From Tetradesmus obliquus (Eukaryota; Chlorophyta; Chlorophyceae; Sphaeropleales; Scenedesmaceae): a stretch of 64,000 nt of DNA. Below are positions 28,830-40,025 of the stretch, in pieces. Made by a program: the position numbers and the translations under genes. The notes under the pieces are model-generated. The model was not told the origin of the DNA. It saw only the letters and a program-made list of their open reading frames with translations, and did no database searches. Position 1 is the stretch's first letter. Each line of letters begins with the position of its first letter. The stretch is taken from the NCBI GenBank assembly GCA_030272155.1, contig CP126192.1:1770501-1834500 (forward strand). The letters are read 5' to 3'.

Positions 28830-30113
28830 CAGCATTGTTTGGATCTAACACACTAAGGCTTTGGTTGCAGCAGGCTGGGCCAAACTCGTTGCAGCAGCCA
28901 CTGCTGAGACCAAGCATGTATCCAGCTAGCATTGCTGTGGCTGCTCTGTCAAGTGTCTGAACAAAGACTGTTAAAGCTAGGCCTGGCAGCAGCAGCGGCG
29001 CCTCACCACGACTGTCTTGCCCAGCTTGATGTTGCCCACGGTGCCCCCGATGGCTGCCTCAATCAGCGACACTCCGCTGGGCACCTGCGCAAGAGAAAGT
29101 GAAGTGCACAGAAGGCAGTGTCAGCGGCAGTGCAATGAGCCGTGTTCCCTCCTTCAAGGCACATTGAGTGCACAGCAGACAGCAGCTGCGCAAGGCGCCA
29201 CCTGCACAGCGCTGCCCTCCACTGCCGTGCTATGCAGGGCTGCAGGGTGGCAGCACGCGCACAGCTGCCAGATGAAACCTGCGTCGCTGCAGCAAGCCAG
29301 CCATGCCCACCTGCTCATTTGGCTGCAGCGGCACCCTAGGCAGAACCAGACCCATGGGTGTGGTGCCGACTCCGCCCAGATTGCTATTGCCGCCAGTGGC
29401 ACCGCACACGCGCACAGGCAGGCCGGCAGCCACCGCAGGCGCTGCGTTGCAGTTGCCGAAGCGCTGCGCATTGACCGAGGGGTTGGGTCCGCGCACCAGC
29501 CTGCACAGCGCTCCCTTGCTGGTCCTCAGCGCAGCATTAGTGAACCTGTCCACTGCTGCTACTTCAGTGAAGTTGATGCTGCTGGTGCTGCCGCGGCAGA
29601 ACCTGCCTTTCCACACAAACTTGGCGTTCTGGACGTTGCATCCCAGCGTGGTGAATGCATTGACCAAAGGCGCCTTCACATCTGCTGCTGGTCTGCTGAC
29701 GCCCGAGCGCATGGCGCTAGCTGTCACGCAGGCGGGGCTAGCCTGCGACAGGCCGCGGGCCTGCGCCCGCACATATCTGTCCTGAACGACTGCTTTTACG
29801 CGAGCAGAGGCACGCACGTGCTGCATAGCGGCTGGTGAGGCACGCAGCACGAGCGTAGCAGCAGGGGCAGCGGCACCGGCTGCTGCAGCTGCGGCTCCCG
29901 TGTCTGCAGCTGCTGCTGCCTGGCCGACTTTCAAGACCTCAATGTCTGCATCTGGTGCCGCTGCTGCTGCCACTGCAGCTGCTGCGGCGCCTGCCCCTGC
30001 TGTTCGCAGCGCTGCACGCACTTCTTCCACAAGTGCAACTGCTGCTGTGCTTGCATCGCCAGAGCTATTGATTGCTACGATGTACCTGTCTGTTATGATG
30101 CTATCTTGCACAC
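26444..30113 (-). CDS. Subtilisin-like serine protease (5' end unresolved)
   Basis: A subtilase with an I9-type propeptide. Exons read downward: 30113-29311, 29084-29007, 28788-28662, 28472-28356, 28056-27940, 27744-27640, 27393-27231, 26927-26899, 26649-26444; phases close. The propeptide-like part starts DRYIVAINSSGD and has a second half ending in SARVKAVVQDRYV. The catalytic triad is seen as Asp in VAVVDSGVDATHPDLN, His in GHGTHVAGIVG and Ser in SGTSMASPHIAGVAAA. The oxyanion Asn region reads IIVAAAAGNYG. Between propeptide and protease lies a Cys-containing segment of about 150 aa. The Ser-bearing residues sit on a 29-nt micro-exon (26899-26927). No ATG occurs in the first exon. A phase-compatible upstream exon may end at 30380, but no convincing signal peptide was found. 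Role unknown; green algal subtilases include cell-wall lytic enzymes. Confidence 0.85.
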
Positions 30114-33100
30114 CTGCAGCAACAGCACAGCCCAAGTTCTCTGATCAGCATCATGTACCGCCACCTGCTGTGTAGCACAACAGCATTGATTGCAAGGCAC
30201 TGCATCGTATCAGTAGCAGAACAGACGTTCGTTGTATTGCTTCCCGCACGAGCACCTGGCAAGTGGATAAATGTACACTTATAGGCGCAGGCCAGCCTGT
30301 GAGATGTGGCTGCCAGTACTATGGTGTGATGGCATGCTCACTGCGTGCTGCTGCACCGCGCTACGTCGCAGCCACCCACCTGCAGCTGCAGTCTTAGCCT
30401 CTAAGGTTGTATCTGCTGCGGAGATAGAGTGCAGCCTACGTAGCGTGCCTGCAGAGCGTGCAACCGGCAAGTTATCGCATCTTGCCAAAACAGCATACGT
30501 CGCGGCAGACAATCTCGACCAACATGTACAGGAAAGTAGTCGAACTGATATGAACACCTCACGGGGTAGGAAGTGCTGGCCACTGGAAGGTCGGGAAGTG
30601 CCAAGCACAGTTGCCCTCACCTGCGGCACTTCTGGCGTTCAGGACGCGGACATGTCTTGCACAAGACTGTTGAATTAGACCGACGATCAGCAGCACTTGA
30701 AGCAAGCGCCCGAGATGGTGCAATCGGTGGTCCATGAGGATGCTAGTTGGACTTCCTTGTTCTTGTATGTGTTTTCATCTTGTAGTTGACGTAGATCGCA
30801 AAACATGCAGACGCTGCTGTCGAGCACAGACTTGAACAGGCTCGGAGTTTCTTACCCACACTCTGTTATCGTCAGTGCTGCCATAGCATCACCCTTCGCG
30901 AGACAGAGCTTGATCCTCCATTCGTGTCATTTGTAATCAGAAATCAAACACCAAATAAACATATGTTGGTACAGACTGGGTTTACATGAAGCCTCAAAGA
31001 CAAACGTTAACAGCGTCGGCAACAAAGTCGCCCGACACGGATAGTCAGGGGCGTCTTCCCTTTCTAAACATAACTACTTCATCTGGCTGTGTATAGACAC
31101 TGCACGACTGGCAGAGGGCTTTCAACAGCAGGAGTGGCCTCGACCACAGCTTCGTGCGAAGAACAATGAGAACTTGCATATATATACTGCCAGGCTTGCC
31201 ATCGTTTTCTGCCACCTCGCTTACTTGTAATATTATTCTAGTGTTTGCTGTCCGCGTTGATGTGGGCACGATAGCATCAATGCAGTGTGCGCAAACAACA
31301 GTGTCGCTGCGGCACTGCCGCAAGCGAATCGTGCAGCACGGTCAGCCCGAAGTCACTTCAAAACGTCGCACAAAACCCATTAAACAAACTCTCAGCTCCT
31401 GGCGCCGATCAACACGTGGATAATCTCACCAACCTTTTTACACCATGGCCATGTAGCTGCATGTTCAGGTGACAGGTGGAAGTACATGCTACGGATACAT
31501 GCACAGGATGCACTTGGTCTGACAACAATAAAAGGTGCTGCCATTACTTAAACAGGGCGCAGATGCAGAGGGGCGCTAGGAGACACACCCTTCGGATGCC
31601 AGTGAAAAAAGCACTGCGGCTGAGCCGCTTCAAAAGGGGGTGTTGACTCCCCTTGATTCCTGTCACACCCCTTGTAGCAGAGGGGTAAATGATGGGAGTT
31701 AGTAGATGTAAAACGACAGAAACATTGCTACATGCCTCAGAGGTATGTCTATGTGCCAACTTCCACTAACTTCCAACATATTCCAAAAAGGGTGGGAAAT
31801 CAGCGGAAGTTGGGAGTTAAAATCCAGTGGGGAGGGTGAAAACCGGGGAAGTTGGGAGCTAGTGGGATTTAGTGGTAAGCAAAAGCAGGAAGTTCGTGCA
31901 GACAGCCAAGGATTTAGGGGAGTTAGCTGCTCAAGGCATGAATTGGGCACCTGTAACTGCCAGAGGTCCCTTGGGCCCCTCCTTGGGGTGTCTGCATGGT
32001 GTACTGTGGCATGTGGTGGGCTCAAAAGCAAGCCAATTGATATTATATTCAGCAGCAGTGTCGTCACGGTGCCACTGTGCCGCATGCCTCAGGCGCGCAG
32101 TGCGCATGGGCACTTGCCGTCAATTAAGCCGGTGGTGAGAGGAGCCTGCCCTGACAATGATGTCAGAGAACACTAGTGGCTTGGCAAATACTAACTTCCT
32201 GGCTTGTGTCACTAACTTCCCCCAAATTCCTGAAATGAGGTTTTCAAGGGGAAGTTGGGAGGTAAAATCCACATGGGAGAGCCCAAAATCGTGGAAGTTG
32301 CGAATTAGCAGAAGTTTATTTTCCACTATGTTGATTTGGTCCCTTTAGACCACGTACAACACAGCTGTGCAAGCAGAATCACCAACTTCCACCGTTTACC
32401 CCTCCGCTACAAGGGGTGTGACAGGAGTTAAGGGGAGTCAACACCCCCTTCGCTTCAAGCGGCAACTTGCTGAGCAGTCTGTTTCGCAACACGCATTGGG
32501 TCCAGCCCATACATCACTCGTGCTGGTCTGAGTTCGTTAGGCCCGATACAACTGAAACAAGTGCACTTGGCCCCACGCATGCATGCTGCAGTGATGTCAG
32601 CCAGTGGCGGCAGCCAACTGGCCATCGAGCAGGACATTGGACCACCTCATGGTGCAGGGCTGGGTGGCCACAAGCTTCAACTGTGCTGGCTGCTGGCTGC
32701 AACCTGCAACTGGCCGGCAATACACATAGGGCACACCAGGTTCAACATATGCAGCGATAAACACGAGGGTTCAACGTCAAGCACCACAACAGGCGAGATG
32801 CTGCGTGAGTGACAACACAACAGCACAGTGTGTGAGGCTTTGTCTTCTCAGCAGAGAAAAGCCTACCATCTGATAACCGAATTTCTGCTACCAGACCTGT
32901 AACCATCACAGTTCAGTGCAGCAGCGCTGTCACACAAGTTGACAGTGAAAAGTTGGTTTGGCTGTGTCAACCAGCAAAATGGCAATCCTTGCTACTACTA
33001 CTGCCCTGCCTGCTGAATCCACAACTTCCTGGACTACTCCGATACATCATTCGTCGACACTGCGCTTGAACGCTTACATGCAAATGCAATATCTCTGTCC

Positions 33101-33163
33101 ACAACCGTGGCCGCACCAAGCAGCAGCTGCTGTGCCTGTGAATAATCCGTGCATGCTGCATCA
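30114..33163. other. Region upstream of subtilase, downstream of BOR
   Basis: About 3 kb. The part near 30380-30627 (-) may hold a subtilase 5' exon: it ends in a GCAG|GTGGGT-type donor with the right phase, reading TLEAKTAAAG into VQDSIITD, but it has no ATG. Between 31624 and 32463 lies an inverted-repeat element. No other gene was recognised. Confidence 0.4.
31624..32463. mobile_element. 840-bp non-autonomous TIR element (MITE-like)
   Basis: The ends are inverted copies of about 72 bp. The left begins GCCGCTTCAAAAGGGGGTG (31624-31694) and the right, read in reverse complement, begins GCCGCTTGAAGCGAAGGGGG (32463-32391). Both continue with GTTGACTCCCCTT, then CCTGTCACACCCCTTGTAGC and GAGGGGTAAA. 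The interior has no transposase-like frame. Ten copies of the 7-mer AACTTCC/GGAAGTT occupy the subterminal zones, five in each half, with a longer shared block (GGAAGTTGGGAG then TAAAATCCA). No target-site duplication could be confirmed; the left border GCGGCTGAGCCGC is itself a small hairpin. Superfamily not assigned. Confidence 0.82.
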
Positions 33164-34893
33164 TCACGCGCCCGGCTGCCGCCTGTGCTGCGCCAGCTCC
33201 TCGGGCGTCATGTGGTGCCTCAGCTGCAGCCCCCGGAACTCCTGCGACAGCACCTCCTGCTCAGCATCATCCACACCAGTCCCTGCTGCTGCTGCTGCTG
33301 CTGCTGCTGGTGTGCCGGCCGCCGCATGGCTGGCAGTTGTGACAGGGAGGTGTGGTGCTGGGGCCTCCGCAATCGCGCCCAGGGCATACAGCTCCTATGA
33401 GCAGCAGCATACCACGCAACACATATACCAGGGTTGGGAGGTGCCGCCGCAATGTCAAGCAGCTAGTAGTGCGCGAGCAACAGTCATTGCATGCCATTGC
33501 TGCACAGCACGCCTTGCTGTGTACCAAAACACATCCTTACCCCTGTGCACAGCCACAGCAGCTGTCTGGTGGCACAGCATTGCTGGCAACCGGCGGCCAC
33601 CTTCTCTGACCACGAACCTCAACGCTAACACAGCATGTCTGGAGTATCTCATGCAGCGCAGCAGCAGCAGCAGTATGAACAACACCACCAGCAGCAGCAG
33701 CAGCAGCGCACCTGCGCCGCTGCCAGCCTGTCGGCTATCCCAGGCGCCTCCTCGTACGCGGCCGCGTCCAGGCTGGCCAGGTGCTTCTTGTCAAACAGCA
33801 GCGGCAGCACGTACTGCCGCAGCGGCACCAGCGCCATGATGGGCAGCGGGAATGCAATGCCGGCGATGCCCGCCCATGTGACCAGCGCCCACACGCCCAG
33901 CAGCAGCGCCAGCTGCAGCAGGGTGAAGCGGACTACCACGCGGAAGGGCACCAGCTGAAGAGGAGCAGCAGAATTGAGGCAAGGAGGCAGGCAGGCAGGC
34001 AGGCAGGCAGGCCCGCAGGTTGATCGCAGTTGCCTTGTCGCCAATGGCAAGCGCATAATGTTCCCATCTGCGCAGCACTGGCAGCAACCACGGCGCGCTG
34101 CGCGCACCCGCAGGTACACTACTATTAGGCAAACACAACAACCCATTCATTGCATGCAGGACTGACAAGCATATGCCATGATCTATTACCTCCCCTCACC
34201 TGCAGGTAGGCCGCGTGCTCCTGCTGCAGCACGCCAATGCGGCGCTGCGGGTCCGTGGCCAGCAGCAGCAGCCGCTCCCACAGCTGGCTGCCCGGCAGGC
34301 TCTCTGCCGCCATGAAGATGAAGTAGCCCCACAGCACGGCAGTGGGGATGGCCTGGATGGCTGGCGTGATGCCCAGGCACACAGCCAGCAGCAGCGACTG
34401 CAGAAGGTTGGTCACGCGCTGCTCGCGCACCTGCAGGGGAGGCATGAACACGATGTAACAAGGCAGCAGTGCTGAGCCCCTGAGGCTGTGCTTGTGCAGA
34501 CAGTGGCAGCAGCCTTGCACCCCAGGAGGCGCTGCCAAGAGCAGGGCACATGTGGAAACATACTTGGACGCATGGCATGCACTGCTTGACACACCGATCA
34601 GCCCACCACCTCTTGTGCAGCCAGCCCACCTGCAGCTGCAGGTAGTAACCATCATGCACACCGCCGCCATTAGCAGCAGCAGCAGCAGTGCCATCATCGC
34701 TGTCTGCCACGCCGACCACAGCATCAGCTGCGGAGTCTGGCAGTGTGTTGAGGGCAGCAGCAGACTCAGAGGGCTTCAGGGAGCGGCCCCGCTGCTGCTG
34801 CTGCTGCTTGCCACCCAGCTGCTGCTCAGGTGGGTGGCCGTGGCTGCGATGCCGCAGCTCACTGCTGCCCCTACGCTGCAGCGTGTCATCATG

Positions 34894-34924
<31 letters not shown>

Positions 34925-37787
34925 ACTGGAGAGCCTGCAACAGCAGCAGGCTGCAATGACGGCAGCACTTCAACGGCAACTGCAGCGCTGGAGTTGGCAG
35001 CGCCTCCAGCAGTAGCTGCTCCACCTGACCCTCCATTTGCCGGCGAAGACGTATGTGTGCTGCTCAGCTCTTGTAGCTGCTCACTGTCGGGCTGCTTCTG
35101 CGTGCGCCGCAGGTGCGCCAGGCTGCGCGTGTGCATGGGCGCCTGCGGCAGCACGCCGTTCACCGGTGGGATACCTAGCAGACCACACACCAGCGTCTGG
35201 CAGCAGCAGCAGCGGCGGCGGCGCGGAACACATTTGTACAGCTGCACTGAGGATGTAGCAATGAAAGGTCACTTCCATGCTGCACAGCGCGTGTACGCTG
35301 CTGATGTCACAGCATGCAGAGGCTGCCAGCAGATCATGAGTTGATCAACCATCACTGGCAGTGGCTCTGCTGTTGCTGTGCTGATCACCAGCCCACTGCA
35401 GCTACCCTGGGGCTGGCTCTGCTTGTGCCTGTCCCTCCTGCTGTCGCTGCATGCACAAGTGGACGGGGAGGATCAAGACTGATGTGCTCTGTTGCTGCTG
35501 GCTTGCTGGCTGCTTTTGGTCCGTGCACGCTATGTTGCAGCGCCACTGAGCAGCAGCAGCAGCGCTCACCAGGCCCGCCAGCAGCAGGAAGTCGTAGTGG
35601 TAGGCTGGCGGCTTGGCCAGGCTGAACTCGGGCTGCTGCGCCATCTGGCTGCTCACGTCTGGCAGCAGCAGCAGCAGCAATGGCGGCAAGGCACCGAGAA
35701 CAGCAGTAGTTTTGTTGTCAACAGGCCGCTGCATGCCAGTCACCATAGCACTGTAAAGCGCTTACAGCTTTTGCCACTGTTGTTGTGTTGATTTTAGTGT
35801 GTGCTGCGCGCCGGCTGTCAAGCAGCAGCTGCAGCAGCAGCAGCAGCAGCCACGCTTACGTTTGTGAAACCAATCATTCTACTGCTGATGAGCATCACCT
35901 CTGGTACCAGCTCGACTCACTGTGGTCAAAGTAGAACAGCACAGTGATGATAAGCGCAGGCAGCAGCGCAGCAGCAATGTAGGTGCCCGGCACCTCACGC
36001 AGCCGCCCCGCCACGCTCCAGCTGGACACCACCTGCATGCACGCACGACAGCAGCAGCAGCGGTGGCAGCAGCAGCAGCAGCAGCAGATGTCAAGCACAC
36101 CCTGCCAGCCCAAGCTATGCAGTCCAAGCACCAGCCGCATCATAGCACACCCTGGTTCACTACACTGTGTGCCTGCGCAACCAGCCGCAACACACCCCGC
36201 AGCTAGCATGCAGCAGCAACGCGTGCAGCATCCTCAGCCCAAGCCGCAGCTTACATGCTGACGCAAGTTTAGGTCCTCTGCTTACACGTAAAATGAAAAC
36301 TTGTGTAATATTCATGTCTGCAGCTGCCACCCCCGCAGCCAGCCGCACCTCCCACGTGTTGGGCGTCAGCACGCGCCGTGGTACGCCGTTTGCCGGCGCC
36401 ACCGCAAATGACAGCCCACTCCAGCCCACCACCATCAGCGGCACACCATAGTCAGCAGCAAAGCCCCGCAGCCAGGGCCGCCCCAGCCGCCAGCCCCGTG
36501 CTTTACGCAGCAGCAGGCTGCTGAGCAGTAGCCCTGCCGACAGCAGCAGGCCCCACAGGCCGTTGATCAGCAGCAGCTGGCTGCCGGCGGGCTCAGAGGG
36601 TGCTGCTGCTGCTGCTGCTTCTAGGGCTGCTTCTGGGGCTGGCTGGAACTCGTGCACGATACCCTGCGGGTTGAGCGCAGTGCAGCACAGAGGGGTTTGG
36701 CTGTTGCCTGGCCGCCTAGCACGTGCGAGATGAGCGTGGCAGCTGTGAACGGGCTCCTGTATATCACCTCAACCAGCAGGACTGTGTTTTACAGCAGTGC
36801 ATGGTGCAGCAGACAGAAGCATGCGCCCCAGCTGCAGCAACATAACTGTCACTGCTTTGTGCTGTCACTGTCACAACCGCTGCTGCTGCTGCTGCTGCCG
36901 CCGCTGCTGCTGCTGCTGCCGCTGCTGCTGCTGCCGCTGCTGGCGGCCGCACCTTGATGCCCACTTGGAAGAACAGGATGGCAATGAGCGCTCCAAACAC
37001 CTCGCCGCTGAACCGCGTGAACTTGTCTGCACAGCGCAACAGCAGCAGGCAGCAGCTGTAGTTAACAGCAGTGCGCGACGGTCATCAGCGCAGTACAGCA
37101 GTGCGGCATAAAACACCATACACCAACACCTGTTGTCCCAGCAGCCGGAACCACCTGCGCCGCATCCGCAGCACCTACCCGCTTTGACAGACGTGGCCTG
37201 TCTCACATGCATGCTGCTGCGACATGGCCCCTTGTTGTGCCTGACGTGTTCACCTATCCATTTTTCATCTGTGTGATTGTGGCCTCTTGCAACAATCTTT
37301 CAACATGAGCCCCAGGACCAGGCGCGCACCTATGCCGGCGCACGCGCCAGACAGCGCCAGCAGCAGGCACATCACTGCCGTCCAGATGCACACCCAGCCC
37401 GCAAACGGCAGGAACAGCCCCGGCCCCAGCCCCGGCGCATGCTTGGCAAAGCTGTACAGGAAGCCGTAGGTCAGCACGATGGGCTCTGCCACGCCAATGA
37501 TGAGCAGCGGTTGCCCACCCAGCAGCGACTGGTGAGGCAGGCACAGGCACAGGCCAATGCGAAGCAGAAGCAAAGCAGCAGCAGACAGGTGTTTGTCAGG
37601 TGGCAGGTGTGGTGCCGTGTTGAGCAGGTTAAGGTGCGGCTGGCAGCCAGCCCTGCTGTGCAGTGCATGCAGCTGCATAGTTTGATCATGCACCGGCAAG
37701 CGCAGATGTTGTAAAATGCTGGCATGCGGAGCTGAACTGCCATCAGCAGCATGAGCCTGCTGGTCGTTGCATACTGCACGGCAGCCA

Positions 37788-37837
<50 letters not shown>

Positions 37838-38347
37838 AGCCCCTACCTGCACCAAGCCTGCCAGCGCTGTCGACACCAGCACGTGCACCACTGTCAGTGT
37901 GCCTTCTGTTGCCAGCAGCACGACAGCAGTTTGGCAGCAGCAGCCAACAGTGGCGTGCTGTGAAGACAAGGGTGAGCTATGACCTAGCGCCAGCTGCTGC
38001 TGCCTGTATCCCCTCCCTGGAGGCTGCTTCACTACGCAGACCCCAGCATACAGTTCTAACTGCTGCTGTCTGCGCATTGCTCGCTTCTGCGCAGCCGCAA
38101 GCACCTTGCATGCAGGTTTCAGCTGCCTGCTGCTGTTCAAGGCAGTTGCTTTAGACCGGCAGCGTCCCTGACGACCTGCAGTTAAGCTGTGGTGGTGTGG
38201 TTGCAGTTGCGGCTGCAGCTGCCCTGACAGCTGCATCACACTGCGTCAGCTGACTGGAGCCGCACCTGTGTCCATTGCCAGCTGCTGCCCAAAGGCAAGA
38301 GCAGGCAGCGCAGACGCAAAGAATATGTAGGTGGCAGGCGCAAGCAC

Positions 38348-38393
<46 letters not shown>

Positions 38394-38598
38394 CCACAGA
38401 ATGCCAGTGAGTCGCAGCTGCTGCCGCTGCCGTCGTTTGCCTGCTGCAGCTGCTGTGCTGTACATGTGCTTCACGCGCTCACTTGAGGCCCCAGTTGGTG
38501 CCCTGCACCCAGTCATCCCTGTACCAAGGCAGGCGGCCGGCCACATCTGCTGCAATGCCCCTGCCTGGGCACCACCTGCCACCCAGTGTGCTGGGCAT
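33164..38598 (-). CDS. BOR1: Borate exporter, BOR/SLC4 anion transporter family
   Basis: A polytopic plasma-membrane type anion transporter; plant BOR1 exports borate and SLC4 relatives move bicarbonate. The start ATG at 38598 opens an in-frame exon (38598-38483) ending [15 protein letters not shown]. Further exons are 38348-38266 ([20 protein letters not shown]), 37905-37847 and 37528-37330 ([20 protein letters not shown]). Later segments match BOR1 in order: [148 protein letters not shown]. The protein ends [13 protein letters not shown] Ser/Ala/Gln-rich hydrophilic loop, longer than in Arabidopsis, precedes VREQRV (about 34.7-35.1 kb). Substrate is inferred from family. The gene is divergent from FEN1 with 510 bp between starts. 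Confidence 0.9.
33985..34013. repeat. (GGCA)n tetranucleotide repeat in BOR intron
   Basis: About seven GGCA units lie within an intron of the borate exporter gene. It is one of the few simple repeats in the window that is not CAG/CTG. Confidence 0.85.
37786..37838. repeat. CTG tract (+) = CAG tract in BOR sense, near a donor
   Basis: About seventeen CTG units on the + strand. In the sense of the minus-strand BOR gene this is (CAG)n and lies just after the donor following GLVQ at 37847. It is the main exception to the rule that intron tracts in this window are CTG in sense and sit next to acceptors. Confidence 0.85.
38354..38393. repeat. CAG tract (+) = CTG acceptor tract of BOR exon 2
   Basis: About twelve GCA/CAG units on the + strand read as (CTG)n in BOR sense and run into the acceptor CTGCCAG before exon 2 at 38348, matching the arrangement seen in the plus-strand genes. 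Confidence 0.85.
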
Positions 38599-39108
38599 GG
38601 CAGCAGCAGTGGTGTGGCAGCAGCCCAATCGGCGCTACCCTCTCAGCCTGAGACAGTGAAATATGTTGTTTTCTGTGGATTGTCTGTCAATTGATGCAGG
38701 GTGAGACCAGCAAGCAACATCAGCGACAGAAGCGTGCTGCCAGGCTTTGCTGCCTGCTTTTGCAGCAAGTGCCAATGGCGATGGACAATACAGGTGGACC
38801 GTAGTGTTTTAAATATGTGCGCAGCCAGTCATTCGCTCTCGATCCAGAGCCTTACTTATATGACAATGACTAATGAGCCAAGGTTACAAAGAGAATGCAC
38901 AGCTATAGGCGTCTGGCTAGAAGCTGAGTTTGTGTTTGGATGTCGAGTTTACTTCTGCGTCCTTGCCGCTGCCGACATTGTTGTCCGAACTTTTGAATTT
39001 TGCCCGCGTTCACTTGCATTTCTGAAGCCACGTTGCATCCATTCTGCACAAACAAACCATCGATCACAGCTTACTCCAACATTATAGCAGCAACAGCAAG
39101 CAGGCAGC
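38599..39108. promoter_or_regulatory. Divergent promoter region, BOR / FEN1
   Basis: The 510 bp between the proposed BOR start (-) and the FEN1 start (+) must contain the 5' UTRs and promoters of both. No TATA box or other motif could be assigned with confidence. The right half (about 38800-39080) is less CAG-rich and more AT-rich than the flanks. Confidence 0.5.
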
Positions 39109-39994
39109 ATGGGGATTCACGGCCTAACCAAACTTCTGGGCGACAACGCCCCAAAATGCATCAAGGAGCAGGCCTTTAACAACTACTTCGGGCGCAAGAT
39201 TGCAGTAGACGCTAGTATGCACATCTACCAGTTCCTGGCGGTAGTGGGCAGGCAGGGAGACCAGCTGCTGTCCAATGAGGCAGGAGAGGTCACCAGCCAC
39301 CTGCAAGGCATGTTTTACCGCACAGCAAGGATGCTGGAAGCAGGTGAGGGCTGGCACACAGCATGCAAGCAGTTATGTTTTCTGACATGGTTGCAGCGCT
39401 TGTGGCACTCTTTGCCGCTGCGTCAACATGCCCAGCAGTGCAACAGTACGTCAACTAGGCAAGCAGCAGCAGCAGCAGCAGCAGCATGTAGCTTGCATGC
39501 AGTAGTAAGTGGTAAGTAAGTGGCAGCAGCAATGCAGTGGCACCATGCCAACACCAACTGAGGCAGCTTCACCAGCTGCATGCAGCGCTGTTAGCATTCG
39601 CTTGCACAGCCCACTCACCACATCTGCATGCCACCTGCATCAGCCTGCAAACAACAAGTGGTTCACCCTCAGTCTCTGCTGCGTGCTGCCGCAGGCATCA
39701 AGCCGGTGTACGTGTTTGAGGGCAAGCCTCCCGAGCTGAAGATGGCGCAGCTGCGGCAGCGGCGTGAGCGGCGCGAGGAGGCCACCGAGGGCCTGGAGAA
39801 GGCCAAGGAGGCGGGCGACCAGGAGGCCATAGAGAAGTACGGCAAGCGCACCATCAAGGTGCGGCGCGGCAGCAGCAGCAGCAGCAGTAGCAGTAGCAGC
39901 AGTTGCGTTGTTCTAGGAGATGTTTGAGGATGTCAGCAGCAGCAGGCCCTAGAGAGGTACGGCAGGCACACTACCAAGGTGCGGCGCGGCAGCA

Positions 39995-40025
<31 letters not shown>

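Noticed and set aside
29017..29838. 273-aa plus-strand frame opposite the subtilase
   Set aside because: It is antisense to well-supported subtilase exons; its openness follows from the GC-rich codon pattern of the true strand.
30380..30627. Upstream exon of the subtilase
   Set aside because: Donor phase fits, but there is no ATG and no signal peptide, so it is mentioned only as a possibility and not included in the gene span.
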